From assembly GCA_025766275.1 (NCBI GenBank), contig JAFKAC010000050.1, positions 186,001-250,000 on the forward strand: DNA of 64,000 bases, given 5' to 3'. Position 1 is the stretch's first letter. Every line of letters starts with the position of its first letter. The notes beneath the pieces are model-generated. The model was not told where the DNA came from, searched no databases, and was given only the letters and a program-made list of their open reading frames with translations. The translations under genes were made by a program, and so were the position numbers. The DNA is from Lactarius indigo (taxonomy: Eukaryota; Basidiomycota; Agaricomycetes; Russulales; Russulaceae). Positions 9,399-20,071 of the stretch are shown one piece after another.

Positions 9399-12300
9399 TC
9401 ATTTCATCTTACAGTGCTTCAATGGAGCATCAGTAATCGGAGTAAGAGCCTTTACAGAGCTTCTGGAAAGTCCCTCCCATGCATGCATCAGGTATGATGC
9501 ATATGCTTGATGCCCCTTTAATGAACCTTGTGCAGCAATGATCATGAGTTTCTTCCATGTCTCTGCTTTGGAATGGAAGTATGCTGGGATCCATTTAGCT
9601 TCATTATGGATGCTGTCTTGTTCCTCTGACCACCGCTCAAACTGTGCCCTTGCACGGAGCCAGTGAACCCTTTCAACTGTATGAATATATGAGCACATGA
9701 ATATAGAATTCAATGGAGCACATACAATCATCCATCCATGTTCCATCATCTTCAGTGGTATTGCCAAAGCCCCAGATCCAGGATTGTTGTGTATTCCGCT
9801 GTCCTACTTGTTGTGATCCAAGGACCAATGTTGCTACATGGAGATCCTTTGAATGGAGCTTTGGGAGGTCCTGTGGAATAGGTGCAGCTTTGTGGAGCTT
9901 CCTATAGGCATCCCGTGCCATGCTATATATGCAGGCATGCTCACGGACATTAGTGTCAACACTGTGTATGGCATTCCAGGTGCGGGTCTTTGTCTGTTGT
10001 GTGTGAGCAGGTCATACCTGAGTGCGGAACAGAGCAGATTTAAATCCAAGAGCGAGGCGGATTCCATGAATGGATTCACTAGCTTGAGCATGGCGTAGCT
10101 GTACCTCCTTTCCAGCAAGGGATTGGAAACCATGCCTAACACACCATTCCCATCCAAGGGAAGATGGGAGGAGGACCGGAAAGTCCTCAGGATTAGTTGC
10201 ATCCATCCCAGATCCATCCAGTGCTTGCGGAGTAGGACGGATGGAGGCATGGGCTGAATGATCATCATCTGTATCTTCAGGATCTCCAAGATCATCCATA
10301 TGGTCATATTCCTCATAGTCACCCAAAGGCACTATTGAGGAATCATCTGCAAGCGGCTGGTGGAGTAGGAAGGAATCTCCCTGGTGCTCAAATATGTCAA
10401 TGAGCTTCTGAAGGCGACTCCGCTTGTTTTCAATGACTTGAGCCTCCTCAGTGTTGATCTTCAGACCATGTGCTCGGAGTTGATATCTGATAGCAAGCCT
10501 TTACAGAGTGGATGTTAACCAACAGTCAAATGGGTCATTGGATGGACTCACTGCAACTCCTGGATCTTTATCCCACATGCAATCCAAGATGTTTGACCAT
10601 GAGCGGTAATATCTCCGCTCTCCTCCAAAATCAGCTGCTGCTGAACCTCTGCACGAGAGGGAGCTAATGATAGACATTAGTATAGAATACATAGGATTTG
10701 TCAGGTCACAATACCTTTGGATGTCACTGTATCATATATGTCCATTAAAGTGGGGTCTTCATGCCTGTTTGATTGAGCATGACTTTCTGCCTTAAGCCAT
10801 CGTTTAGTCTTCTTCTTGAACCTTGCATTGAGAGTGTCTAATATCTCAGCACTGAGATCTATACCATTATCCATCCGTTTCCACCGCTTCAGAAGTGATG
10901 GAACTGGAACATTATTATATTAGAATCAAATGGATTATAGATATGGATTAAACGGACCAATGCGGACCATCTTCTTCCAATTGGAATGGTTCATATGTGC
11001 ATCCAATACCTCCTGGCGATGGGCAAGGGACATCCCACAGATGCTCCGTGAGATGTTATTGAGTGGTGCCCACAATGTCTCAATGATCTCTCCATCCACC
11101 TGCTTCGCTCCAGGGATATAGCTTGGGGAAAAGCGGGGTAAGCATGAATCTTGATGGCCATGGATATGAAAGAGGCCAATCCCAGTGCGAAGTTGCAATG
11201 AGCTAGACAGAGATAACTCCGGGCTGTTCTCCACCCTTTCCTTGAAGTGAACACCATATTGGCACATGATATCATACATGACCAAGGCCACAGGGATGTC
11301 CCCCATATTGTAGGAAAGGGCCTTGCAAAGGCTATAGTCCATATTGATTTGCCTGACATCAAACATACATCAATTATCAATTCCATACTTAGGGTGCTTA
11401 ATGCGTCGGACATACCTCTCTCCCTTCTGGAAGTCAACTACAGATGTAGGGACAAAGAATCCATGACAGCATGCGGTTGCTCCGATGCCTGTAACATCAA
11501 GGTGTGGACGACTTGAATTGGCCTGTTCAATGGCCCTGTATGTGTTACATGTGCTGGGCTATGAGACTATAAGACAACAGTCACTGTCAATAGTATCTGA
11601 CATACCTGAGAAATCTCTTGCCCACTATGCAGATGAGCCTTATATGAATTGGGATTTGCCATGAAGGCCATCCCCGCTAATAGCGGAACGTCCGTATCTC
11701 CTGTCCTACACCTCATGTGCTCTGCTGAGAAGTTGCCATCCATTATGAAGGTTTGGATGAGTTGATTCCTTCGAGCAAGTCAATACTGAGATATTTGACA
11801 TGTTCTCAATGAATACATACAGCTTATCATTATATCTGGTCCTCCAATCATCTGGTAGATTGATGCCTGGCTGTGGACAGGCTGGACAGAATATGGCCAT
11901 GGACCCTTCATTAGCGGATGTCCCTGTGTGCTGATGTCCCAAACCGCTTTCAATCCTATTCTTCAAGTCCCTCCATTGTCGGGATGCCCTCAAGAGCTGT
12001 TTGTAGAGGTTCTATATGTCTCCATCAATAAGATGTTATGCAGTATCAGGATAGCATTGATACTCACCGGGACATGGTCAGGGAACATCCAATTGGTGAT
12101 GCTCTGAAGCTTAGAATAGTACTGTTGTGCAGTTGTCTTGCACTCCAGGTTGTCAGCCAAGAAGTCATCCAGAACTGAGAAGGTGAATGCAGTCTCAATC
12201 TGCTTGAAGGTTGAAGGAAATATTCCAGCTTGGAGTAGTTGCTCATCATTGGCACCAGCGTTGGGGCATATGCAGAAGAGTACATCCATATCAAAGACAC

Positions 12301-13272
12301 CTGTTTGATTGACAACGGTGATCAGCGGGTTTCCCGACATTGTGGTCCGAGTGCGTCGTGTGTTTCCCTCAGAGGGATCCAACACATCCCCAACAAAGTC
12401 AAACAATGTGTCTGAAATCCCAGGCATATCTTCAAGAGTTTGTGACGAAGGCTGCGGACCTCCCGATGAATGAGCCTGCTCTTCCTCAACAGATACAAGT
12501 GATGCAGAACGAGTCTGACGGGACGTCCGCTTTCTGCGCTGTGTCCCATCTGACGCTTGGTGTCCCTATGGATATATGAGTATATGTGGGATTAATATAT
12601 CTGATATGTTCATACCTCCACTGTAAGTGGACATGGCCTCCCATCATGACCAAAGCAGAGCTTAAATCCAATTGACATTAATGACATTGGTGCAAAGTGT
12701 GTGCCAGTCCAGCGGGACATCCGATGGAATGGGGATCACATATGTGTTTGAAGGCAACATTCCTTGCAGAAGTACTTTCCTCCAATATAATCGGAGCACT
12801 TGATCTGCATCGAACTGGTACACATAGAGCAATTTGGAGCACTTGTCAGACCCTCCATCTCGAGCAAAAGGTGGATGTATCTGCTCCGCATGTCTGTCCA
12901 CTGGCTCATTGGTGTCTACGAATAATCAGAAGTCCAACAATGATCATAGGAGGTTTGTGGACATACACTTTGTTGGGGCTGGGATTCCTCTGCTTGAAAG
13001 TCTTGCAAATCAGGTTCATATGGCTCTATGTGGTGAAGGGTATGTGATTCCTCTATCCCATGTGGTGAGTCCCTGGATGACTGTGACTGTACTGTCTCCA
13101 TAGTGGTCTCCACTCCAGTTTGAGACATTGAAGCTTGACCTGACTTCCCCTTCTTTAAGTGGAAAGGGACTTCCTTTACAGTGGTACGGAGTCCCCGCTT
13201 AGTCTTCCGTGTCTGGTTAACAACCTCAACAACATCTCCCATGGGAATGGTGAAGGTATTCTTTGGAGGCAT
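9399..13272 (-). pseudogene. CxC2-type KDZ transposase, 12 exons, one in-frame stop
   Basis: Transposase of the Kyakuja-Dileera-Zisupton superfamily. My exon model (minus order): 13272-12967, 12915-12616, 12565-12068, 12011-11821, 11768-11606, 11558-11416, 11352-10958, 10903-10715, 10663-10552, 10498-10018, 9987-9726, 9676-9399. All introns are GT-AG of about 40-60 bases except the one before exon 12 (49 bases); total 3318 nt, 1106 codons, with every phase matching. Exon 2 has the cysteine cluster (CSMC, FCKECC, then PFHR, FKLCFGHDGRPCP). Exon 4 has AIFCPACPQPGINLP. Exon 7 has the RNase H-like core (YDIMCQY, FHIHGHQDSC, DGEIIETLWAPLN). Exon 12 has ERVHWLRARAQ. The only defect found is TGA at 12738-12736 (codon 162), between THM and SPFHR in the cysteine cluster. 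It is either nonfunctional or a recent loss. Confidence 0.9.
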
Positions 13273-13498
13273 GATGAATGGAAATGGATAGAATGAAGAT
13301 GGTGTGAATGAAAGTCAATGGGTGACATGGATTATCTCCGTTCTTAAATATACCTGAGCATCCTCAATGATCTATACACCTGGTTGATCCACTAGTGGTG
13401 TTGTCCAACCTTCAAATCTGAAACCAGTCCCAATGTGAAACCCTACATGAGACAGTACGACCAAAGTACAATAGTCTACATCATGGAGGACCTTCTAA

Positions 13499-14132
13499 TC
13501 AACTATCATTAGTATTTCCTAATTCCGAAGACATCTCCGATGCATGATCCAACCCATCATCATGATACAGGCTATCTTCTGTTCCATGTGAAATATTGGA
13601 AACATCAATCCCTTCTGCCTCACACAGTGCCCTTACCATGAGGGAGAAGTCATTCACACTCCTGTGTATATTCTCTGAGTCGGAAATGATATCCATGTCC
13701 ACCTTGAAAGGTAAGATGGATGGAATGGATTGACAATGACAGGTACACACCTCATATTCATTGAGTGAGCTTTCCTGCTCCTCCAAAGGATGTTGCACAT
13801 CCACCTTGAAAGGTAAGATGGAATAGGAAGAATTGATGGTGACAGGTACATACCACACATTGATTGATTGAACTTGTTTCTTGCTCCTCAGAAACATGTT
13901 CCAGCAGGGGTTTCAGACTGATGGTTTCAACATCACCATCTGAGCCATACATGTCATCCTCATCAAATGATTGTGTATCAGAGGGTGAGTCGTCCACAGG
14001 ATCGGAAAACATGGTGGGAGTATGGAGAGGGGGGGAGCGGGAGATCCACTTATGTTCGTGAATGGTGCTGGTGTACCGGGAGGGCTTTGATGTGGATGAT
14101 ACAAGTTTGCCTTTGGATGTGTGAGACTGCAT
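13499..14132 (-). CDS. Small acidic protein of the KDZ block, 3 exons, unknown function
   Basis: Exons 14132-13854, 13804-13751 and 13702-13499 give about 161 aa with all phases 0. The protein is rich in Asp, Glu and Ser (for example FDEDDMYGSDGDVE) with a short basic start (MQSHTSKGKL). Exon 2 is only 18 codons, and it and its downstream intron look like a duplicate of the exon 1 end and first intron: introns of 49 and 48 bases are nearly identical, and HVSEEQETSSIN resembles HPLEEQESSLNE. No domain recognised. It lies upstream of the transposase on the same strand, 227 bases away, so it is probably cargo. The start codon is the first ATG in frame and is not proven. Confidence 0.6.
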
Positions 14133-14733
14133 GATTGGTAGTAGAGCAATAGAGTAGCTAAACCTGAAGCAATATAAATACCATGGACATGTGAAACAGG
14201 TTTGGCCTTGCTGAAGATACATGAAACGCTGCCTGAGGATCTATGGTAATTGTTAGACTACACCTCAATATATGACATGGCATGAATGTTGGACGGTCCA
14301 CTGTTTCAATGTCACATATAAATGGCGAAGGAATAATACTAGACATACAATACTCTAAACACATGCATATTTGATATGATCTATAGAAGGCATATGTGAT
14401 ACAACCTGCCAGCTTTACTACAGAGATATTCAGCCATGTATCCCGCCTTTGCAATGTGCCGACCACTTAATGGAGATGTATTTAGGGTGTGAGTCGGGTT
14501 TATTCCGGATGGTCCGATGTATTAAGTCGCATGCCACTCAGCTTTGCAGAATCCCACATATGGGAATCAAGTCATATGATATACAACGTCACATGTTACA
14601 GATGGGTCACATGAAGCAAATGACAGATGGATCACATGAAACTGATTGCACACATGTCACATGTACCGATTCATTCAAATGGGGAAGTCCGACTACATGA
14701 TTACAAATTGTCCTAAAACGCATATTCGATTAT
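14133..14733. other. Intergenic, KDZ block
   Basis: About 600 bases between two minus-strand genes. No supported gene. Near 14592-14660 there are several spaced copies of ATGTCACATG/GGTCACATGAA-like words. Confidence 0.4.
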
Positions 14734-16131
14734 TTACTGTGCAGGGGGGATCTCCGGCGATGGCCTGCGTGATGCAGCACTCCCACCCGAACGCGCAACT
14801 TGAAACATACGTTAGGTGTGCATGAAACAGCCAAGAAACACAAACTACTCACCTGATGGTTGGCGCAGTGGCCCACCCGCAGAGGAATGGTGTGAGGCCA
14901 CGGAATGGCGAGAGGTGACAGATGCGGCCTTGGAGGCAGGGGCACTCCCACCCAATCGATCCACTTGAAACGCATGTCAGAGCGGGACATCCGCTATAAG
15001 AATAATACGTACCCATCACTTGGTGGGGCTCTGAGACGATGCTTGAAGTTTTCGATAATGCAGTCGAACGCATATCTGAAAGTTTGAGTAAAGATAAGGG
15101 GATTCCCGGCGAAGATGTGGCCTGGAGGCCAGGGGAATTAGTGGTGCTAGAAGCGGGCTGTCCGATGCCGGGGATAGAGGAAGAATTGACCCCCTGCTTC
15201 TCCAAGAGCACTCCCAGCATGAGGAGAGCGTCCTGCAACTTCTGGTTCGTTTGACGTCGTCCGCAACGGTTCTCCTCTATCGATGTGGCCTGGTCCTTCT
15301 TCAAATCACGTATTTCGTTGGACAGTTCGTCCACCCGGTGCGCAAGAGCTTCAATTTGCGCATCCACAAGAATGCCTAGATATTATAAGTGATATCTCTG
15401 GCACATTCGCGTTCGGAAATATACCGGACTTACTCGGGGTTTGCGTGCGTACGGACGAGGCGGATCGGGCGTCCCCCATCCAATGTGGCCTGATGCCCCA
15501 GGATGCAGGCAGACTGCAGGTCTTGTGTAGAGTCGCACAGGCGACGCAAGCGGACGTCAGGCGCTTCACATTGGCCTGTGGCTTGCACGCCTTTGCTTTG
15601 CGAGTTATGCATGGGCCACACATATCCTGCAGCGAATATAGTAACCAATAAAATGATAGAATAAGTCCACAATGCTCACCAGACCCGTGGCCTCAACTGT
15701 ACTGTCCTCTTCAAGACGTGGGCGCTGTTTAGCACGAGGAGGGGATGAAATAACCACCTCAACTTGCGACTTGCTGGACTTCCGAGGGGTTGTCTCCTCT
15801 GACTCCACAGTTGGTTCATCGGGGCTCGCCGGAGCAGGCCACTTCTTGTTCCGCAGGCCATACGGGTGCTTCGAAGCCTCAGATGGTGGTGGATCAGCTC
15901 GAGCCTTTCCCTTGTCGGGAAGCGTTGCACTTGCGAGGGACGACTCTGGTCTGGATGGATGAGTTGAGCCATCTCCAGGATCATCTGTGGGATCATCTGC
16001 AGGATCGTCCGCAGGCTCGCCCGCAAGCTCGTCCACGGAGCCATCTGCAGGCTCATCCGCCAGGTCATCTGCTGGCTCATCCATAGCGACTTGGCACAAG
16101 TGAGCGATGGAACAAGTGGATGCAGGGGACG
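14734..16131 (-). pseudogene. Zn2Cys6-like/coiled-coil protein of the KDZ block, 3' part of a split gene
   Basis: Exons (minus): from 16131 to 15680, 15626-15434, 15375-15013, 14963-14853, 14798-14734; all phases agree. An acidic repeat region comes first (DEPADDLADEPADG, near 16080-15960), then a basic stretch (PYGLRNKKW). Next is a cysteine cluster C-x2-C-x7-C-x12-C-x2-C-x6-C (MCGPC, KAC, SACVAC, KTC) close to the fungal Zn(II)2Cys6 pattern, then a coiled coil (AQIEALAHRVDELSNEIRDL) and a Ser-rich tail. That order is typical of DNA-binding dimers, so I infer a DNA-binding cargo protein. An ATG at 16084 could give a 378-aa product alone. However, the frame runs upstream to 16131, where the Tc1/mariner-like element begins, and joins in frame with 17683-18177 beyond it. 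Confidence 0.7.
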
Positions 16132-16397
16132 TAAGGTAGGGGCCATCAGGAACTCGCACCCCTTTATGTAAGCTATAAACCCTAGGGTTAGCTTATATAA
16201 TGTGTATGTAAGCGGCCACGGCGAGAGGGTTGACTTGGGAAAAATCCTGGCCTGGGGTTTGTGTGTTTAGGGTTATTGAGCTTGGCATCATTGTGATCCC
16301 AGGCAAGTTGTTGCGAGCTGACAGACAACTCAAGAGTGATAATTCAAGCATTATCAATGTATGTGCATGACTTCTCTGTAGGCTACTAAGCTACAGA

Positions 16398-17015
16398 TGA
16401 TGAACAGCACACATGAAGATGATACTCACAGTGACAGGGGAGACTGTGGTGAGATATCAAGGGTGGCTGAAAGGCAGCAACAGGGAGTGCAAGCAAGGTG
16501 AAGCAGGAGGTTGTCTGGCACACAGCAGTGAGAGAACTGATCATGGTATTACAGAGGAGGAGACATACCTGGCACACAGCAGTGAGAGAACTGATGTGGA
16601 CCAGGAGCGTACAAGCACTACTACTTATACTGTACAGAGGTGTGACACTAGTACAAGAGTGGTAACGTAGAGTCACAGAATACAAGGAGCGTTGTTCTAC
16701 ATACAGGACAAAAGGAGTGTATGAAAAGAGAACAAGGTGACTAGAACAAAGAGAGTCCAGACAAAGATGATATCATAATGACATCACAATAAAGATAAGA
16801 ACTAAAGAAGAACAAAGGACTGAGTACAATGAAGTGTCCGGAGTGTTCTACATGATGTCATAGTACATGATGTCATACATGACGCAATGATCAGCGCTAG
16901 ATTGTACAGATCAAATGTAAGTAATCTACAAGTCCAATTAATCTAATCTAAAGCAGTCCATGCTGCAAGTCCGGTCCGTGTGAGCCGCTAAGTGCGCAAG
17001 GGTCACTTATCAACA
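16398..17015 (-). repeat. Solo Copia LTR (older copy of the 34007 family)
   Basis: It is the reverse complement of a diverged copy of the 614-bp Copia LTR: it starts TGATGAACAGCACAC and ends CTTATCAACA. It is flanked by the 5-bp duplication ACAGA (16393-16397, 17016-17020). It has many substitutions relative to the LTRs at 34007 and 39751, so it is an older insertion reduced by LTR-LTR recombination. Confidence 0.9.
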
Positions 17016-17022
17016 ACAGATT

Positions 17023-17244
17023 CTAATAAATGGTTTCCTTTGCTTCAAGAATGCTTTGGGGCAGTAACATGCGATGTCCGTGATATTTGTTATTCACCCA
17101 TGCTGCTTGTGCACCTGACAGCCCATCCCTGTAAGCAGTAATAAAATGTGTGGCTTGGTTCGCAAACCTGTGAGGAAATGAGCCATGAAACAAAACAAAA
17201 AAAAAATACTGACCATCGGATGTGAAGAAGGGGGACACTGTCAA
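17023..17244 (-). pseudogene. Probable transposase C-terminal remnant of the Tc1/mariner-like element
   Basis: The minus frame reads RFANQATHFITAYRDGLSG, then NNKYHGHRML, then a stop. This resembles, from memory, the basic C-terminal tail of basidiomycete DDE-type (Tc1/mariner-like) transposases. A short intron ending CCTCACAG may precede it. No catalytic DDE region remains, so it cannot be active. The family call is tentative and rests partly on its position inside a TA-flanked TIR element. Confidence 0.4.
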
Positions 17245-17644
17245 GGCTCTCCTTCACAGTTTGCTTCATTCCAAGGGTGGTCTTTTCTTGGGGGGCGGCA
17301 CAGTATTGAGCTTTGGCTGTGCCCCAATATTGCTCAATAAAATTGAGCTCGCAGTGTATTTGTCATCATGACTAATACATGCACGTGACTTTATTGTCAC
17401 GTGTGCGGCCACCACTTTTTGCTCAACTTCAGCAAGTTGGTTTAGATCGACTGTAAATGTCGAGATATTGAGTTTTAATGAAAAAAAATTGTTTTCACTT
17501 CTATTCACCGAAATCAAAATATTTTTCAAAAAAAAAAAATGGGAGTCAAAGAAGGTACAGTTCCCTTTACTTCTCATATTTTACTTTTTGGCTATTGTGA
17601 TGAGTGAGGGAGGAGAAGAAGAAACGACGAAGACGACAAAATGC

Positions 17645-18177
17645 TTACATAAAGGGGTGCGAGTTCCTGATGGCCCCTACCTTACCATCATCCACATATT
17701 CGTTGACAGGAGCCCACCACATCTTCTTCGGCTGAATACCCTCCAAATACTTGCTTAGATCGATAGATGAGTATGCTTCATGCCAGTCCGGACTTATTCT
17801 CTCTTGTTCTTCGCATAGAGATGCAATGTAATCGATGGTTACATTCTCCCAGTCTGGATCGCGGGACTCCCGCCTAGCGTTCCCCCACTCATATCCCATT
17901 ACCTGGGCGACTGCATGAAGCCTGGGCTTCTTGGGGTGGTCTATATACCGTCTGAATATCGCACTAACTGTCTTCTATAACATGTATCAGTTTATTGCTC
18001 AGTATATTTATCGGACTGACTTACCAGCTCCACACTGACATGCTTGTTGAGCATGGCCAGTTGCTCAGCCGTTGTAGGGACCTCCGCAACGTGTCTAATT
18101 GCTGCCAGGCACTTAGCAGCTATCACAAGCATGACAGTTTCATCCTTCGTCAATTCTGTGACAGCTTTCTTAGCCAT
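17645..18177 (-). pseudogene. 5' part of the split cargo gene (N-terminal half)
   Basis: Exon 1 is 18177-18025 (51 codons, MAKKAVTELTKDE...). A GT-AG intron of 50 bases follows, then exon 2 from 17974. The native sequence ends at 17683 (...PVNEYVDDG). The last 12 or so codons to the stop at 17645 (KVGAIRNSHPFM) are supplied by the inserted element's TIR. As it stands a 160-aa chimeric protein could be made. The ancestral gene continued in frame at 16131; the joined exon is 744 nt, an exact multiple of three, and the whole gene would be 542 codons plus stop. The N-terminal half has no domain I recognise (WENVTIDYIASLCEEQ). Confidence 0.7.
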
Positions 18178-18429
18178 TGCAAGTGATGTGGTGGGGCGGG
18201 ATATACGGGGGAGATATGGGAGAGATATGTGCTCACAGAATAACCCCCAAAGAACCATGTCGGGCTCCATCGGACTTCCCACGACCCATGTCCGATGTCC
18301 GATCCCATGCTTCCAATCGAAGACAGATCACATGTACATATGTGTACACATCGAATCTGATTGGGACACGTTTGAAACAATAATATATTCGCTGAACTAG
18401 GCCTCCTCACTTCTCAGAGCACAGCAACT
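18178..18429. promoter_or_regulatory. Divergent intergenic promoter region of two KDZ-block genes
   Basis: 252 bases separate the ATG of the minus gene at 18177 from the ATG of the plus gene at 18430. It must hold both promoters. A short palindrome-rich stretch (ACATGTACATATGTGTACAC, about 18330-18349) and repeated TCCGATGTCCGAT words (about 18291-18303) are the only structures I see. Confidence 0.45.
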
Positions 18430-19465
18430 ATGTCCGACGCTCCCCACTCTTCCCGCTCTCAGTCTCGCACATCTGAGCGATCCCAGCCCACCCCAAGTAA
18501 GCCCCAGCCTCCTCCCATCAAGCCCAAGCCTGCTCCCATCAAGCCTCTGAATCGTGCTAAGTCCAAGTCAATGGGACCTCCGCCGGCCCCAAAAGCAGCT
18601 GTGGAAGATGATGGCTTTGACTTTCTGTCAAGCGTTCCATCTCCAGTCATTCCACTCCCTAAGGCGGTGGGTAACAAGGATGTATGCACCAAGGTATGGA
18701 ATTAGATCACTATATGCCTGATACAAACTAACATCGTCCCCTACAGCCTGATGCGAAGAGGATGAAGGTCCGGGGTGCATCCCCACTCAACAACTTCATG
18801 GACCTCATCCCTGCATCTCAAAGGCTCGTGGGTCGCCCGCAGGGAGGTCCGGCGGGCTCCGCAGCTAAGGGGAAACCCTCTGCTGCTGTTGTTGACTTAT
18901 CCCTAGTGGACTCGACGTCTGCAGAGACTGCAGGTATGTCTAAGTGTGCTTTATATCATATTCACACATTACCTCTATTCTAGGATTCGGATATCATGGA
19001 TCTTGATGGTGCAGATCCTGAACGACTGCCCAGTGTTCCTAAGACCTCTGATAGAAAGGCAGGCGTTCCGAAAGCACGGGTACGTATTTATACATCTATT
19101 ACACACATCCCACAGATCCTAAAGACATATGCATACAGCCCATCGCATTGGACAAGTCGCAGGACGTCTGCAGTGGGGTGACTCGCCCTGTAACTTGTAG
19201 TGCTGCAGAGCTCCCCACAAAGCCGTCTGCGTCTCCCGGGACATCCACTCCCACCGGCACCATGCATCCGATGGGTATCACCATCCCCGCCACCACAAAG
19301 CCCCAAGACCTTGGCGAATTGGATGCCAGGACAGCTGCGCTCAAGATTCGGCTTGCACAACTGTGGGAAACAGTCACCAAGCTTAGGGCTAATTTGAAAG
19401 ACATAAATGACAAGCTTCACAAGGTAGTTCTTGAGATTGAACAGACTGCGGCCGCCCTCGGGTGA
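18430..19465 (+). CDS. Pro-rich coiled-coil protein of the KDZ block, 4 exons, 280 aa
   Basis: Exons 18430-18693, 18747-18933, 19015-19079 and 19139-19465 give 843 nt in one frame with GT-AG introns of 53, 81 and 59 bases. Other nearby splice sites break the frame in exons 3 and 4. The N-terminus is low-complexity Ser/Pro/Lys (KPQPPPIKPKPAPIKP), the centre basic, and the C-terminus a predicted coiled coil (LDARTAALKIRLAQLWETV, then LKDINDKLHKVVLEIEQ). No catalytic domain. The architecture, disordered basic then coiled coil, resembles the Zn2Cys6-like neighbour without the cysteines, so an oligomerising DNA- or transposase-partner role is possible but is inference only. It is divergent to that gene across 252 bases. 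Confidence 0.65.
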
Positions 19466-20071
19466 TCCGCACTATTGTGTAGCCCATGTAACGTGTCATA
19501 TGTAGCTGTCGATCAAATGGAACATATAGTGGATATAGTTGGTCGGATTTCCGCTTCTCCCGATTCCTGTACCATGTTATATGTAAATGTCAATTGAATG
19601 GGCTGTATGGCGGATATACATAGCCGGACATCCGCTTCGCCTGATACATGTACTACGACCATTATATCATCACATATGTCCACTCTGATATCAAATCCTC
19701 AAGTGCTCCTTTCTGCCCCATCTGTGTCTCCACATGTCCATACATGTTTCACATATGTCTCATCTTCAGGTGCAGAGGTCCACTATTAGAACATTGTAAT
19801 ACCAAGTCATGCCATGGCTATTACACGTCGGGACATCCTCTTGCACAATATGATACCCCACATTGCTCAAACAGTTTCATTGTATTGGTGCTTGATGTCA
19901 GACCATTCCCGACCATCATCCGATTCTCTATTGTATCACAGGAACATATTTAATGACTGGCCATCACGATGAGATGTTCATATCCATCCACTTAAGCATC
20001 ACACCTAGTACATTTGTCCATCCTCTCAATCACCATACCTTGTCCATCTATCCATCCTCATCTCATCCATT
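19466..20071. other. Intergenic region with a 2-copy tandem repeat
   Basis: No gene seen. Bases about 19482-19641 form two imperfect copies of an approximately 79-bp unit, each ending in a TCCGCTTC-containing palindrome half (19543-19556, 19622-19637). The rest to 20071 is AT-rich 5' leader of the next gene. Confidence 0.5.

Larger units (their letters stand above)
16134..17682. mobile_element. Tc1/mariner-like element with 40-bp TIRs, splitting a cargo gene
   Basis: Bases 16134-16173 (AGGTAGGGGCCATCAGGAAC...) are a perfect inverted repeat of 17643-17682, each flanked by TA (16132-16133 and 17683-17684), the Tc1/mariner target. The interior holds a solo Copia LTR (16398-17015) and a remnant of a transposase C-terminus on minus. 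Without the LTR the element is about 0.93 kb, so it is internally deleted. Removing the element and one TA joins the two gene halves in frame. Confidence 0.8.

Noticed and set aside
16186..16275. CCCTAG and TTTAGGG words suggesting interstitial telomere repeat
   Set aside because: Only isolated copies, no tandem array; they lie inside the Tc1/mariner-like element.
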